In this document: positions 1-12,350 of the stretch, one piece after another | How the letters are laid out: each line of letters begins with the position of its first letter | How positions within the stretch are numbered: position 1 is the first letter of the stretch | Assembly: GCA_028571685.1 (NCBI GenBank) | Contig: CM053166.1 | Coordinates: 60,722,111 to 60,786,110, forward strand | Source of the DNA: Heterohyrax brucei | Lineage: Eukaryota; Chordata; Mammalia; Hyracoidea; Procaviidae | DNA: 64,000 bases | Direction of reading: 5' to 3' | Made by a program: the position numbers and the translations under genes | The notes under the pieces: generated by a model | What the model saw: the letters and a program-made list of their open reading frames with translations, nothing else | What the model was told of the DNA's origin: nothing | Databases searched by the model: none

Positions 1-2
1 CC

Positions 3-185
3 TTGAAGGAGAAGAACTTCCAACCAAGAATTATACACCCTGCACAACTATCTTTCAAATACGAAAATGAAATTAAGACATTCCCAGATAAACAGAAACT
101 CAGAGAGTTTGTAAAAGCCAAAGCAAAACTACAAGAAATACTGAAAGAAGTTCTTGGCTTGGGCTTAGAAGAACAAAACTGCTAA
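3..185 (+). pseudogene. L1 ORF1p C-terminal fragment (copy A)
   Basis: The last 60 codons of an L1 ORF1 in open frame, ending at a stop just before the inter-ORF spacer. ORF1p is the trimeric RNA-binding chaperone of the L1 particle. This piece is the end of its C-terminal domain (FKYENEIKTFPDKQKLREF region), and the same stretch recurs in copy C at about 29.45-29.55 kb. The first in-frame ATG is internal to the original protein, so the start is not a true start. The rest lies left of the window. Confidence 0.85.
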
Positions 186-608
186 CTTTATATTTTAGAA
201 CAACACACTACTCAAAACTCTACTCAGTTAGGGAAGGCTCCAAAGCCAAATCACAGCTTTGATAAGGAAAGAAGCAATCCAGGGATCACCATGAAAACTA
301 TGGCGTCATCATATTAAAAAGAGGGATGTACTACAGTTGTTATAGTCCTTCCAGATGGACAGGAAGATGACAAGACGGGTAGTAATTAAAATTGGGTTTA
401 TATATAGTTTATTAAGGGGGATCATAGGGGCAGCTGTAAAGCACAAAAATGATGTATCATACCATTTCAAGAAATCTAACACACGAGTCTCAACAACTAC
501 AAAAAGAGCTCTGAAAAAGGTGAAAAATCAATTCACAAAAAAGAATGTTCCAGAACAGACTAATAAGAACAACAGAGAAAACATCAACATAAAAATAAAC
601 ATATCACA

Positions 609-3600
609 ATGACAGCAGTGAACACATACCTATCAATAATTACATTGAATGGACTGAATGCTCCAGTAAAGAGACATCGAGTGACATCTCGGATCAAAAG
701 ACATGACCCATCCATAAGTTGTCTACAAGAAACTCACTTGAAACCTAAAGACAGGAACAAACTGAAAATTAAAGGATGGAAGAATATATATCAAGCTAAC
801 AATGAACAAAGAAGAGCAGGGGTGGCAATTCTAATCTCAGACAAAATCAATTTTAATGTCAAATCCACCATCGTGGACAAAGATGGACACTATTTATTGC
901 TGAAAGGTTCAGTACACAAGCAAGACTTAATTATATTAAATATTTATGTACCTAATATCAGAGCACCTAAATATGTCGAAGAAACACTGATTACACTCAA
1001 AAGAGAGTTAGATGACTCCACAATAATAGTGGGAGACTTCAACACTCCACTTTCAATACTAGACAGATCATCTAGAAAAAAGCTCAGTAAAGATACAGAA
1101 GACCTCATTGATACAATTAACCAACTAAACGTCACTGATATGTATAGAACTTTCCACCCATCAGCAGACAACTACACCTTCTTCTCCAGTGCACATAGAA
1201 CATTCTCCAGAATTGACCATGTGATAGGCCATAATGCAATGCTCAACAAAATCCATACCATTGAATTATTGCAAAGCATCTTCTCAGATCACAAAGCCAT
1301 AAAAGTCTAAATCAATAGCAGAAAAAACATAGATAGAAAGTGGAACTCTTGGAAACTCAACAACATCTTGCTCAAAAAAAATGGGTTATAGAGGAAGTCA
1401 AGGATGAATTAAAGAAATTCATGGATTCCAATGAGAACGAAAACACTTCCTACCAGAACCAATGGGATACAGCCAAAGCAGTGCTCAGAGGTCTGTTGAT
1501 CTCTATAAATGCACACATCTGGAAGGAAGAAAGAAAACAAATCAAGGAACTAACTCTACAGCTTGAACAAGTAGAAAGAGAAAAACAGAGGAACCCCTCA
1601 GGCACCAGAAGAAACGAGATCATAAAAATCAGAGCAGAGCTAAATGAATTAGAGAATAGAAAAACAATTGAAAAAATTGAAAAGACCAAAAGCTGGTTTT
1701 TTGAAAAGATCAACAAAATTGACAAACAACTGGCTAAACTTACTAAAGAAAAGCAGGAGAAGAAACAAATAACCCAAATTAGAAATGACAGGGGCGTTGT
1801 CACCACAGATGTGACAGAAATAAAAAATGTCATGACAGAATACTATGAAAGGGTGTACTCTAACAAATTTGAAAACCTAAGGGAAATGGACCAATTCCTT
1901 GACTCATACCACCTACCCAAATTATCACAACGTGAAGCAGAACAACTTAATAAATCCATCACAAAGGAAGAGATTGAAAATGTCATCAAAACACTACCGA
2001 CCAAAAAAAGTCCAGACCCAGATGGCTCCACTGCAGAATTCTACCAAGCATTTAGAGAGGAGTTATTTCCAAAACTACTGAGACTATTTCACAGTATAGA
2101 AAGGGATGGAGTACTCCCAAACTCATTCTATGAAGCCAGCATAACCCTGATACCTAAGCCAGGGAAAGGTCCAACAAAGAAAGAGAACTACAGACCGATA
2201 TCACTCATGAATCTAGATGCCAAAATCTTCAACAAAATTCTTGCCAATAGAATACAACAACATATCAAGAAAATAATCCATCGTGACCAAGTGGGATTCA
2301 TTCCAGGGATGCAAGGCTGGTTCAACATCAGAAAAGCAATTAATGTGATTAACCACATAAATAACACAAAAGACAAAGATCACCTGATTTTGTCCATTGA
2401 TGCAGAAAAGGCATTTGATAAAGTCCAAAACCCATTCATGCTAAAAACTCTTAGCAAAATGAGCATAGACGGCAAATTTCTCAACACAATAAAGGCCATT
2501 TATACAAAGCCAACTGCCCACATCATCCTGAATGGAGAGAGACTGATAGACTTTCCCTTGAGATCAGGAACTAGACAAGGATGCCCATTCTCACCTCTCC
2601 TATTCAACATTGTGCTAGAAGTTTTAGCCAGAGCAATTAGAGAAGACCAAGAAATAAAAGGCATCTGCATTGGCAAAGAGAAAGTTAAAATCTCCCTGTT
2701 TGCAGATGATATGATTGTATATGCAGAGAATCCCAAGGATTCTATAAGTAAACTACTCAAACCGATAGAAGAGTTCAGCAGTCTCAGGATACAAGATAAA
2801 CATAAGTAAATCAGTAGGATTCCTTTATACCAACAATGAGACTGTTAAGGAAAAAATCATCAAATCAATTCTATTTACAGTACCCCTAAGAAGATAAAGT
2901 ACCTAGGAATTAATCTAACCAGAGAAATAACAGACCTTTACAAAGAGAACTGCAAGCCCTTGCTACAAGAAACTGAGAGAAACTTAGAAAAATGGAAAAA
3001 CCTACCCTACTCATAGATAGGAAGACTTAACATTGTGAAAATGTCTATTTTACCCAAAGCAATCTACTTATATAATGAAATCCCAATACAAGTTCCAGCG
3101 ACATTTTTTAACGAGATGGAGAAACAAATCACCAATTTTGTTTGGAAAGAGAAGAAGCCCCGGATAAGTAAGGTACTACTAAAGAAGAACACCACACTGG
3201 GAGGCCTTTCATTACCCCACCTTAGAACATACTACACCACACAGTGGTCAAAACAGCCTGGTACCAGTACAAGAACAGATAGATGGATCAATGGAACAGA
3301 ATTGAGACCCCAGAGATGACACCATCTGCCTATGAACAGTTGATATTCGACAAAGGCCCTAAGACATTAAACTGGGGTAAAAATTGTATCTTCAACAAAT
3401 GGTACTGGCAAAATTGGATATCCGTCTGCAATAAACTGAATCAAGAACCATATCTTACACCTTATACAAAAACCAACTCCAACTGGATAAAAGACCTAAA
3501 TATCAAACCTAAAATGATAAAGCTCATCCAAGAAAAGGTAGGAACAACAATGGAAGTTTTAATACACAATGAGGACAGACTCCAAAATCTGTCAAAGAAA

Positions 3601-4422
3601 CCACAATCAACAGAAGAGAAAATAGACAAAAGGGAAGTATTAAGAATCAAAAACTTTTGTTCATCCAAAGACTTTATTAATAGAATTAAAAGGACACCCA
3701 AAGAAAGGGAAAAAATATTTGGCAACTCTATGTCAGACCGATGCCTGATCTCCATAATCTATAAGATACTACAAAATATCAAGAAAAAGAAGATAAGTCA
3801 TCCAATTAAGCAATGGGCAAAGGAGATGGACAGACATTTCACTAAAGAGGAGATCCAGGCAGCCAAAAAACACATGCGGACATGCTTATGATATTTAGTT
3901 ATTAAAGAAATTCAAATCAAGATGACAATGAGATACCATCTCACCCCAACAAGATTGGCCATGATCCAAAAAACACAAAACAACAAATGTTGGAGAGGCT
4001 GTGGAGAAAGTGGAACCCTCCTACACTGTTGGTGGGGTTGCAAAACAGTCCAGCTTCTTTGGAAAGCAATCTGGTGCTTCCTTAAAAAAATGAATATTGA
4101 TATAGCATTTGACCCAGTAATTCCACTATTTGGAATATATCTTACAGAATCAAGGTCTTTCACACCAATGGACACATGCACCAGAATGTTTATCGCAGCA
4201 CAGTCCACGATAGCAAAAAGATGGAATCAACCCATATGCCCAACAACAGAAGAATGGATAGGTAAACTATGGTACATATACTCAATGGAGCACTATGCAA
4301 TGATAAAGAACAACGATGATTCCAGGAAACATCTCTTAACCTGGTTTCAACTGGAAGACATTATGTTCAGTGAAAGTAGTCAGCGACAAAAAGACAAATA
4401 TTGTATGAGACCTCTACAATAA
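609..4422 (+). pseudogene. L1 ORF2 (endonuclease / reverse transcriptase), disabled, copy A
   Basis: ORF2 encodes an APE-type endonuclease, a reverse transcriptase and a C-terminal cysteine-containing domain used in target-primed reverse transcription. The endonuclease is open at 609-1307, with QETHL, VGDFNTP, RIDHV and SDHKA landmarks; two residues are missing from the usual LNVNGLN stretch. It ends at a TAA (1308-1310). After a frame change, a long RT frame (1340-2809) keeps the finger region, [15 protein letters not shown] and FADDM. A 2-nt loss near 2775 shifts the frame, and a TAG at 3014-3016 replaces a tryptophan codon. The C-terminal domain (CWRGCGE...LLHCWW at about 3990-4040) survives in two further frames. 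It cannot make a full protein. Confidence 0.93.
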
Positions 4423-5417
4423 GAGCTCAGAAACAGATTTGTGCATAGAATAAAAGACTCTTTGACAGCTGCAAGGGGTGGGAGGGAGGGAGGAAGGGGG
4501 GTATAGATTAGATAGTTGCTAGAAATCTGTTTGGGAGAAATCGGTGCTAGCACACATTAGAAACAAGAACAACATTAAGTGGACTTCAGCATAACTTGAG
4601 TACTCCTTCCATCTTAACCCAACATTGCAAGGATAGAGTAGCTGGGGCAGGGGGCAGGGGACCATGCTCTTAGGTGAAATCGAGGCCAATTGACACAACT
4701 AGCGTTTTGCTAAGAGGGCTGTCTGCACCCCGCATTGGTGAGTGGCGTCTGGGGTCTTAAAGGCTGCCAAGCTGCCATCTGAGGACACAGCAAATGGTCC
4801 CAACTCAGCAGGAACAGATGCTCACCAAGGACCAAAATGACATGGGGTAAAGACAACCTAGAAGATAGAGAGACCCACATGAGTGGGTGCCTACATCGAC
4901 TTGGGACCGGAAGAACTGGATGATGCCCGGCCACCAGCATTGATAGCCGCGATGGGGCTCACTAGGTTGAGTCTCACTGGCAACACAAGAATAAAAAGGG
5001 GTGCATCCTGAGATCTCCACCTAAAGACCTCAATTGATGGTCCAGCGGTTTCGGTGTTCCTCTGAGAGCATGGCCTCTGGCCCTGATGCTGCCCTTGCCC
5101 ATAAATCATAACGAACGTCCACTCTTTGGACAGGAATGGATTGGACTTGGCCATGCAGAGTGACCATATATTGGATGCACTCTATGGTTCTATACACCTA
5201 TAGGATACCATCCTGCTGACCTCTGGCTGGAGGAAGGAGAGTGGCTGGAGAGGAGGGGAAAGAAGGCTGTTCGGAGGATGAGACATGTATGGAGCAGAGA
5301 GGAATAATGTGTTGTCACCGGACAGGGAGAGCAGTGGAAGCTGTATATAGGTGGGCATGTAAATTTATACAGGAACGTACATTTTCATTCAGTTATATTA
5401 ACTAAGAAAAAAAAAAA

Positions 5418-5851
5418 CCAAAACTATAAGAAATACACAAAAAAGTTCCTGGCTTTGGCTTAGACGAACAATACCCTAACTTTATATTGTAGAACGACAC
5501 ATCGTCCAGAATTCTATTCAGTTAGGGAAGGCTCCAAACTCAATCACAGCTTTAATACTGAAAGAAACAATCCAGTGATTATCATGAAAACTATGGTGCC
5601 ATCATATTACAAAGAGGGATGTACTACAGTTGTTATAGTCCTTCCAGATGGAGAGGAAGTCAACAAGACTGGTAGTAATTAAAATGGGGTTTATAAATAA
5701 TTTATTAAGGGGGATCTTAGGGGCAGGCGTAAAGCACAACAATGATGCAACATACCATATCAAGAAACGTAACACAGGAGTCTCAACAACTACAAAACCA
5801 GCTCTGAAAAAGGTGAAAAATCAACTCACAAAAAAGAATAAAAATAAATAA
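5418..5851 (+). mobile_element. L1 copy B: fragment of ORF1 end plus inter-ORF spacer
   Basis: Begins directly after copy A's A-run and matches copy A positions about 125-550: the last ORF1 codons, the spacer with the GTACTACAGTTGTTATAGTCC segment, and the lysine-rich inter-ORF frame. It stops at the CAAAAAAGAA position of copy A and continues into an A-rich stretch (AAAAATAAATAAA). It therefore lacks both ends of L1. It is either a retrotransposed internally polyadenylated transcript or part of an older L1 that copy A entered. Confidence 0.85.
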
Positions 5852-6789
5852 ACTCTGCCTTGAGGTTCTCCTGTAATACCTCTGGCTCCCATTTGCCCAT
5901 AACCAAGATAAAACGATTATTCTTCTTTCGGAGGTTCCTGTTCCTGTGCTGGGAAGCATGGGTTTTTGGGGGGCTTTTTGTATATGATATATTTTTTCTT
6001 ATCCTGAAGGTATTCCTGTTGATCTTTTAGGTTAACATGGCTCATTCTGTGAATTAGGAAATCACCAGGGGAAAAAAATTTATTATGCCCAAGGTATAAT
6101 TTTGAGAAGACACACAAAACAAAACAGAGAAAAAGGGCCCTCAGGCTGCTCTGCACTTCTTAAATAAAGCTCCAAAAAAATAAAATAAGCAGGCCATACA
6201 AAGCGGCACGGAAACTTTGTTTTGCTGATAGGACGCTTTTCCTTGGGTTAATTCCAAGAGGGAACAGGCACTGTGTGAGTCACAGAATAAGCCGGGCATA
6301 GTTTGCCTTTCAGGAAATGGTGCAGCATGGACACACCCATGGCCCCTCAAGGGTGCTCAGCAGGCACAACTTCCTGAATCCCAGGCTATGTCAGGCTAAA
6401 GCCTAATATATAGAGCTACCATCTCCATAAGAATTCAATCCCATTCTGTTCAGATGTCTACCACAAACTGGATTTTCAGGAAGAGCCCATCTCCGTATCT
6501 AATTTGCATACTTAGGGAAGAGGTTATGTGGCACAAGATTGGATCTGTATTTGGTAAAGGGAATCCTCAACCTGGAGCTATGCAAAGCTGTGGGGCAAAG
6601 TTTGAGAGCTGCTCAATGGGATGTCATAGCAAGGGGATCTAAGTTGGGTCTTTGAGAGTACAGTGTAGGGCCAAGGGTGCAATGTACTAGAGGGAGAATT
6701 CAAGAAAGCAGATCCATAAAGGGAAGGGAATGAAACCCTAGATCATACTAAGTAGGAAAGGTTTCTCTTCATGGCTGGGTATTTCTGTT
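5852..6789. other. No recognisable gene or repeat
   Basis: Unique-looking intergenic sequence. The short open frames (for example the minus-strand frames at 5917-6350) have no family signature and sit in ordinary AT-rich DNA. Confidence 0.5.
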
Positions 6790-7113
6790 GTTTCTAGTTG
6801 CCATCAAGTTGGTCACTGATTCATGGTGAGCCCATGTACAACTGGAAGGAAGTGTCACCAGTTCCTGCTCCATTCTTGTGATCAGTTGCTGATCAGGCTG
6901 ATGCAATACATAGAGTTTTTATTGGCTAATTTTCAGATGTAGATAGGTAGGCCTTTCTTCCTAGCCTGGAAACTTTGCTGAAACCTGTTCAGTATCATAG
7001 CAACACACAAGGCTCCACTGACAAATGGGTGGTGTCTGTGCATGAGGTGAAGTGGCTGGGAATTGAGCCCAAGTCTCCCACATGGAAGGGGAGAATTCTA
7101 CCATGAATCATCA
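6790..7113 (-). mobile_element. AfroSINE-type SINE (long variant), minus strand
   Basis: Starts with the reversed SINE tail (GTTGCCATCAAGTTGG), then the body with AGATAGGTAGGCCTTTCTTCC, and ends with a degenerate reversed tRNA-like head. Diverged, but the order of blocks matches other copies such as the one at 38.9 kb. Confidence 0.7.
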
Positions 7114-8684
7114 ATGCCTCAGGGGTGTTTATGAAACTGGCTAATTCCACATGCTTCAAAAGAACAAAGATAGTGCAGACACTGCTCCCAAGTCTATCAA
7201 CATGTCATAGATCTCAGTGTCGGAGACAGATTCACAGTCTAATAACTCATGATTTAGCAGTTGTTATGTGGAACTGTTTCTCTCTAGAGAGAAACACTTT
7301 CTTAAAATACAAGCTGACTGGGAAGCATAATAAGGCAAATAACAGAGATTTTCCAGCTAAGGGAGATGTGGTGGAGATTGATGGGTTAGGTGCATCCTTC
7401 CTGAAATCTTGTACCCCTGTGCCCCTTCTATGTCACTTATAGTGCCCCATGGAACATGGTTTGAAATAAAAATGCTGTGCCAACTGAGAACAGGTGAGTA
7501 AAGAGGTTGGGGCGAGAGCATTGGCGGGAATTGGGGAGGGCTGAAGAAGACAGTTCTCATGCTCTAGAGTGAATTTCTACCTTCAGTATGTCCAGAGCAA
7601 ACATGTGTGAACAGTGTTCTAGTCATTGCTTAATAAACACTGGTAGCATTGAATACTGTCCTTAAGTTTGCGCGTGTGTGTGTGTGAGAGAGAGAGAAAC
7701 CCTTTCCTGCTTTTTATCCTCAAGATAAATTACCCAATATTTCTATGCCTTTTCAGAACAAGACTTTCAGAATTATGATCTTCAATCATAGTGTGATCTT
7801 AAAATTTCATCTGCATCATTAAAGACTAAATTATATTCAAAGTAGCTTTAGTATTAAGTGCACTTTATTATACTCTATTGAAAAATCAGCAGTTTTATGA
7901 GGCATAGTAAATAAATTATTCATTTTATAAGGCTCAGCACAAAGCTGGTTCCTATATATATGGTTAGTTAACAGTCTATTTTTATCCAACTGAAATCTAG
8001 TTCCTAATGTTATAGATAACAGAAAATGTACTCCACCCTGTTAAAAATTATTACACTACTGACCACAGCCTTATTACATTATTTGAGCCCCTTCCCTCAA
8101 AGAACATGTCAAACTTTCTGAGATCACTTGGTGAAAAATACATTATATTTTATTTTTTAGTTATTAGCTTCAGAAATTGTAAAAATCTCAGGTCAACTCC
8201 TGTCCCTTTCACCTACTTTTAGCTCTGTTACAGATGGGTTCCCTTCTAAGACTTCTTTATTGTCATTTCAGGTGGGGTTATAAAGGACATGTAAAGCCTC
8301 CCATTCCAAAAGAGTCTGAATGAATTTTAAACAAACCTTATTCTATTGAAGTCTGCTTTAGGGCAAAGAGAACTGTCGAAAGGAGTAGGGCTATTTATGC
8401 TAATTTCTATGTAGTAGTTCCATCTTTCAAATTTTGTTCCCAGAAGTTCCTTTGGCGTTCTAAATATTAGAATGGTGTTTGGCAGACTCTATTATTAAAT
8501 TATACATGATGCAAATTTAACAATTGCATGCAAACGTTAATTGTTCTTAAACTACCCATACTGCACAATTAAAATCTGTATGCACACATCTACAAAGTTT
8601 ATAGTTTACAAAGTATTTATATATATCTCAGTTGATGCTCATTGCAAGCCTTTTAAGTACAGTATCAGCTTATACTAGCTGCTG
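7114..8684. other. Intergenic, small simple repeat only
   Basis: AT-rich sequence without a convincing ORF. A short (TG)n/(GA)n tract lies at about 7669-7697. Nothing else recognised. Confidence 0.5.
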
Positions 8685-8925
8685 AATAGTGATAGACTCA
8701 GACTGCTTGGTTTCTAATCTTGGGGTTGTCATTTAACTTGATAAATATGATCTTAGTCTTCTATAAACTATTTAACTTTCCTTGTACCTGATTTTCTGGT
8801 TGGTAACTTAAAATAATAGTAACTACCTCATACAGTGATCATGTGAAATTATAATACCTGTAAACAGAACAGAGCTTGGCACATAATAAGTGAGTGCTCT
8901 ATAAATACTAGATATTACTGCTGTT
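8685..8925 (+). repeat. MIR SINE relic
   Basis: Shows the ancient MIR layout: CAGACTGCTTGGTTTCTAAT, the CATTTAACTTGATAAAT and TTTAACTTTCCTTGTACCT core, AATAATAGTAACTACCTCATA, and an end resembling GAGCTTGGCACATAATAAGTGAGTG. Highly diverged, as expected for a mammal-wide repeat. Confidence 0.8.
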
Positions 8926-8954
8926 ATGGTTATCTTCTTCTTGATTATCTCTTA

Positions 8955-9090
8955 ATTCTGTTTTACAGATGATGAAGTCATGTGGCATCAATCAAGTCAC
9001 TCTTAAACTCAGTTAATAATAGGTCATGAACAAGTATGGGTATCTAACTCCAAATCAAAGTTATTCTCAATATGCCATATTATTTCAGGA
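8955..9090 (+). repeat. MIR/L2-type relic
   Basis: Begins with TTTTACAGATGATGAAGT and continues as a decayed version of the 'lower-count, compare, cleared' MIR/L2 block (TCAAGTCAC, ATCTAACTCC). Assignment rests on this pattern only. Confidence 0.5.
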
Positions 9091-9162
9091 TGCATAGGTT
9101 AAGGCTCCTTCAAAGACCATTTAATTTGGAGATGATCATAAAAGGCTCCTCCTTATCCTTAA

Positions 9163-9450
9163 GCATTGGTGGTTCAGTAGTAGGATCATTGCCTTCCATG
9201 TGGCAGTTTGATTATCAGGCAATTCACCTCATACACAGCCACCATCAGCAAAGACTTGTATATTGCTATGATGCTGAACAGGCTTCAAAAGTGCTTGCAG
9301 ACTAAGACAGGCTAGGAAGAAAGGCCTGGTGATTCATTTCTGAAAAGTCTCCCAATGAAAACCTCGTAGATCACAGCAGTCTCATCCCCTTATGCATGGA
9401 GTCACTCACTGTGAGTTAGGGGCTGACTCAGAGCAATAACAAAAACAGTC
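9163..9450 (+). mobile_element. AfroSINE-type SINE, plus strand
   Basis: A degenerate tRNA-like head (GGTGGTTCAGTAGTAGGATC), a body with GGAAGAAAGGCCTGGTGATTCA and CCAATGAAAACCTCGTAGATC, and the tail GGGGCTGACTCAGAGCAATAAC. Same long variant as the 6.8-kb copy, in opposite orientation. Confidence 0.75.
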
Positions 9451-9941
9451 CTCAAACACTAGTCATGGCTGCGGTGTTATGCAAGTTTTGTGAATAGAAG
9501 TAGGGGAGGAGAGGGTATTCCTGTATCTCTGTTTCATTATCACCAGGCTATTATATCTTTTGCCACAGTTTGTCACGGTTACTAACTTTAGCTAAAGTAG
9601 CTACTTAAGAACCTGGACCATATCATACATCTTTGCATCCCAAATGCTGTCATAGTTTGACACATAAGTATACATTTGAAGGAAAGTTTTGTTGTTGACA
9701 TTTTCCACACTTGTGTAAAATTTCAGAACCAAACATATATGCTTTAAGTTTCTTAAACAAAAAGACGTTAGTAACAATACTAAACCTCTCTATGTAACTA
9801 CGTCTGTATTTTTGGACTCTCAAAAGAATGAATTTACAAAAATCAGACTGTCACTATATGGATATTTTAGAGATGTTTATACTACCACTTTCTTTGACTC
9901 TCAGATGAGCCGAATTATCAACACATCAACACATAACCCGA

Positions 9942-10102
9942 AAAAACCTGATGCGGCCTAGTCAATTTCAACTCATAGTGGCCCAATAGAACAGAGCAGA
10001 ACCTTCCCCATAAGGTTTCTAAGGAGTGGCTGGCTGGTGGATTCAAGCTGCTGACCTTTTGGTTATCAACTGAGTGCTTAACCACTGAACCACCATGGCT
10101 TC
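9942..10102 (-). mobile_element. AfroSINE, minus strand
   Basis: Reads as the reversed element: TTTCAACTCATAGTGGCCC tail, AAGGTTTCTAAGGAGTGGC middle, CTGACCTTTTGGTTATCAAC and TTAACCACTGAACCACCATGG reversed tRNA head. Confidence 0.85.
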
Positions 10103-11095
10103 TATTAACATGCAGTGGTAAAAAGCAAAAAGGATTAGAGGCTGAGTGGTTAAGAACAGGCCAATGCATACATTACTTTTCACTAGCAGTTGCTCTCATT
10201 TATAATCTTGAGATGATATTTGAGAACCTAGATTCTAGACTCCTGTTGCCTTTTTTTTTTTCCTTTAAAAAAATGTTTTCCTGCTACCATTATGCTTACA
10301 CAAGTCCAAACATTGGAAACAACACCTTGTGGGACATGGAAGTTTTGTTTGTGGCAAGAAGAAAACAAATGGGATCTAAACTGGTTTGGACACCCCAGGG
10401 ATATTAATGTTATTGTATGAAAACAAATAAGCAATGCTAAAGCATGTATATTACTTTTATTCTTCTCTTATCATATTTTCCTCCAAATTCAATATCACAG
10501 ACAGGAGATAATGTTTAGCAACAGAAGAACTAGACACAAAATTACAATATTGGTTTGTCTTCCTTATCACAGGGCACCAGAAAGGCACACATTATAGTCT
10601 TGGAATTGTTTTACCAAGGCTATATATAGCTTTCAGACTATGATAAACCTTTTGTGAAATTCAAGGTTAATATGGTAGAGCTTCCATCTCATGATGACAA
10701 CTTATATGCATTTTCTAACAGTGTGGTTGTCCACATTTTTAGGTCCATTGGATGGAGTTTTAAAAATGCAGCTGGTATCTATTTGATGTCAGTTTGATTT
10801 GAGATTATCACCAACCAGTGTCTATACTGAGAATCCCTAATGGCCAGAGTCTGATAAACTAATGGACTAAACATCTCTAATACGTTCTTGTTAAAAGAGG
10901 GGTCCTCTTGGGACCTGAACAAAAGAATGATTAAAATTCTAACGGAACTTAAACTGTGCAGGGTCAATCTTGGTTATTCCCATATTCCCAGGTTCCATGC
11001 CAAAAGTCGGGGATGGGTGGGAAGATCTGGTCAAAACAATATGAATGCTTAAGATGGGTAGTCTGTCCTCTGTTTACTTTTTCACTGCTAGGTAG
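10103..11095. other. Intergenic, nothing recognised
   Basis: A T-run lies at about 10250-10270. Short frames here are at chance level. No repeat family identified. Confidence 0.45.
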
Positions 11096-11100
11096 CTCTG

Positions 11101-11615
11101 CGTCTTAGTCATCTAGTGCTTCTATAACAGAAATACCACAAGAGGATGACTTTACCAAAGAGAAATTGATTCTCTCATAGTCTAGTAAGCTACAAGTCCG
11201 AATTCAGGGCATCAGCTCTCGAGGATGAGTTTCTTTCTCTGTTAGCTGTGGTGAAAGGTCCTTCTCATCAATTTTCTCTTGATCTGGAAGAATCTCAGCA
11301 CAACAGCCTCAGGTCCAAAGGATGGATACACTCTGTTCCCGCCACTGCTTTTACAATGGTATGAGGTGCCTGTCTCTGATCACTTCTCTTTTCTTTCCTC
11401 TTTTGCAAGATAAGAGGTGATACAGGCCATATCCTAGGGAAACTCCCTTTACATTGGATCAGGGATGTGACCTAAGTAAGGGTGCTGTAATCCCATCCTA
11501 ATCCTCTTTAATATAAAATTACAGTCCCCAAATAGATAACAACCACGCAGTGCTAGGAATCATGGTCTCATCAAGCTGACACATATTTTGGCCGGACATA
11601 ATTCAATCCTTGACA
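11101..11615 (+). mobile_element. Solo LTR, MaLR/MLT1-like
   Basis: About 515 bp from CGTCTTAGTCATCTAGTG (TG start mutated to CG) to CATAATTCAATCCTTGACA. It is flanked by identical 5-bp CTCTG duplications at 11096-11100 and 11616-11620, as expected for ERVL/MaLR integration. Interior blocks (AATACCACAAG, AATTCAGGGCATCAGCTC, GGCATAATTCAATC-like end) recur in seven other places in the window. No internal region remains, which is typical of LTR-LTR recombination. Confidence 0.88.
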
Positions 11616-11620
11616 CTCTG

Positions 11621-12191
11621 TATGCTGCCTTTCAAGATAAAGCCAGCAAGCAGGAGTAGTTCTGAGGTCCACTGTATCAACTGAAATTTCACACAGGAGG
11701 GAAAGGAAGTAAGACTGGGTAAAGGGAGAAGTCAAGCTGTGATAAAGTCCTAGGGATAGACCTCAACCAATTATAAAGCTCTGAAGCTGAGATCACCTCT
11801 CAGAATTGTTCAGAGTTGAGCCCAAATGGACAGGCCCTTTATACCCCTACACTGATCAGTCATTGGGTGTTAGCCAATGTGTGTGAATGTTTCTCTGTAG
11901 CTGAGGCCTACCCAACAGGAGGCTGATGGCTGAGGGCTATCTGTCAAGGGCAATCTCAGCAGTTGTAATCCTATGGAGGATCTGAGTGGTACATCACAGT
12001 GTTCATCAGAAGGTCTTATTTTGGTGAAATAAATTCTCAGTTTCAAACACAAAACCTATCCTGTGATTTGAAGAAAAGGCAGTCCCCTGTGAGGCATCAC
12101 TCTGCCTACATAAGCAAGGTAGTTTGTCCTTGTTTAATACCAGGTTCAAAGGCAGAGGCCCAGCTGGCTATGACTGATCACTGGAGCCCCA
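11621..12191. other. Intergenic, nothing recognised
   Basis: No convincing gene or repeat signature seen. Confidence 0.4.
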
Positions 12192-12350
12192 TGGAGAGCT
12201 GCAAGACAGTGCAAACGATAACAATAAGAATATTCAATAAAGCCATTGCTAAGTGATCACTTACCATGTTCCTGACGCTCCTCATGTGGTCCTCAGAACA
12301 ACCCTATGACATAGCTATAGTTTGGCCTCGCAGAAATGAGGATACTCAGG
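12192..12350 (+). repeat. MIR/L2-type relic
   Basis: Contains ATTGCTAAGTGATCACTTACCATG..., TGTGGTCCTCAGAACAACCC, TATGACATAGCTATAG and AGAAATGAGGATACTCAGG, the familiar order of an ancient MIR-type element. Strongly diverged. Confidence 0.55.

Larger units (their letters stand above)
1..5417 (+). mobile_element. LINE-1 copy A, 5' end outside the window
   Basis: The window opens inside the 3' part of L1 ORF1. Then follow an inter-ORF spacer, ORF2 and a 3'UTR of about 1 kb, ending in an A-run at about 5407-5417. Copy C at 27.7-34.8 kb matches it almost throughout, including the 3'UTR block (positions 4440-5400 against 33.8-34.78 kb). Both ORFs are interrupted, so it is a dead copy. The family assignment is secure; the subfamily cannot be named from sequence alone. 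Confidence 0.95.

Noticed and set aside
7125-7442. 105-codon plus-strand ORF
   Set aside because: Starts inside the reach of a SINE boundary and has no family signature or codon-like pattern; at chance level for this length of sequence.
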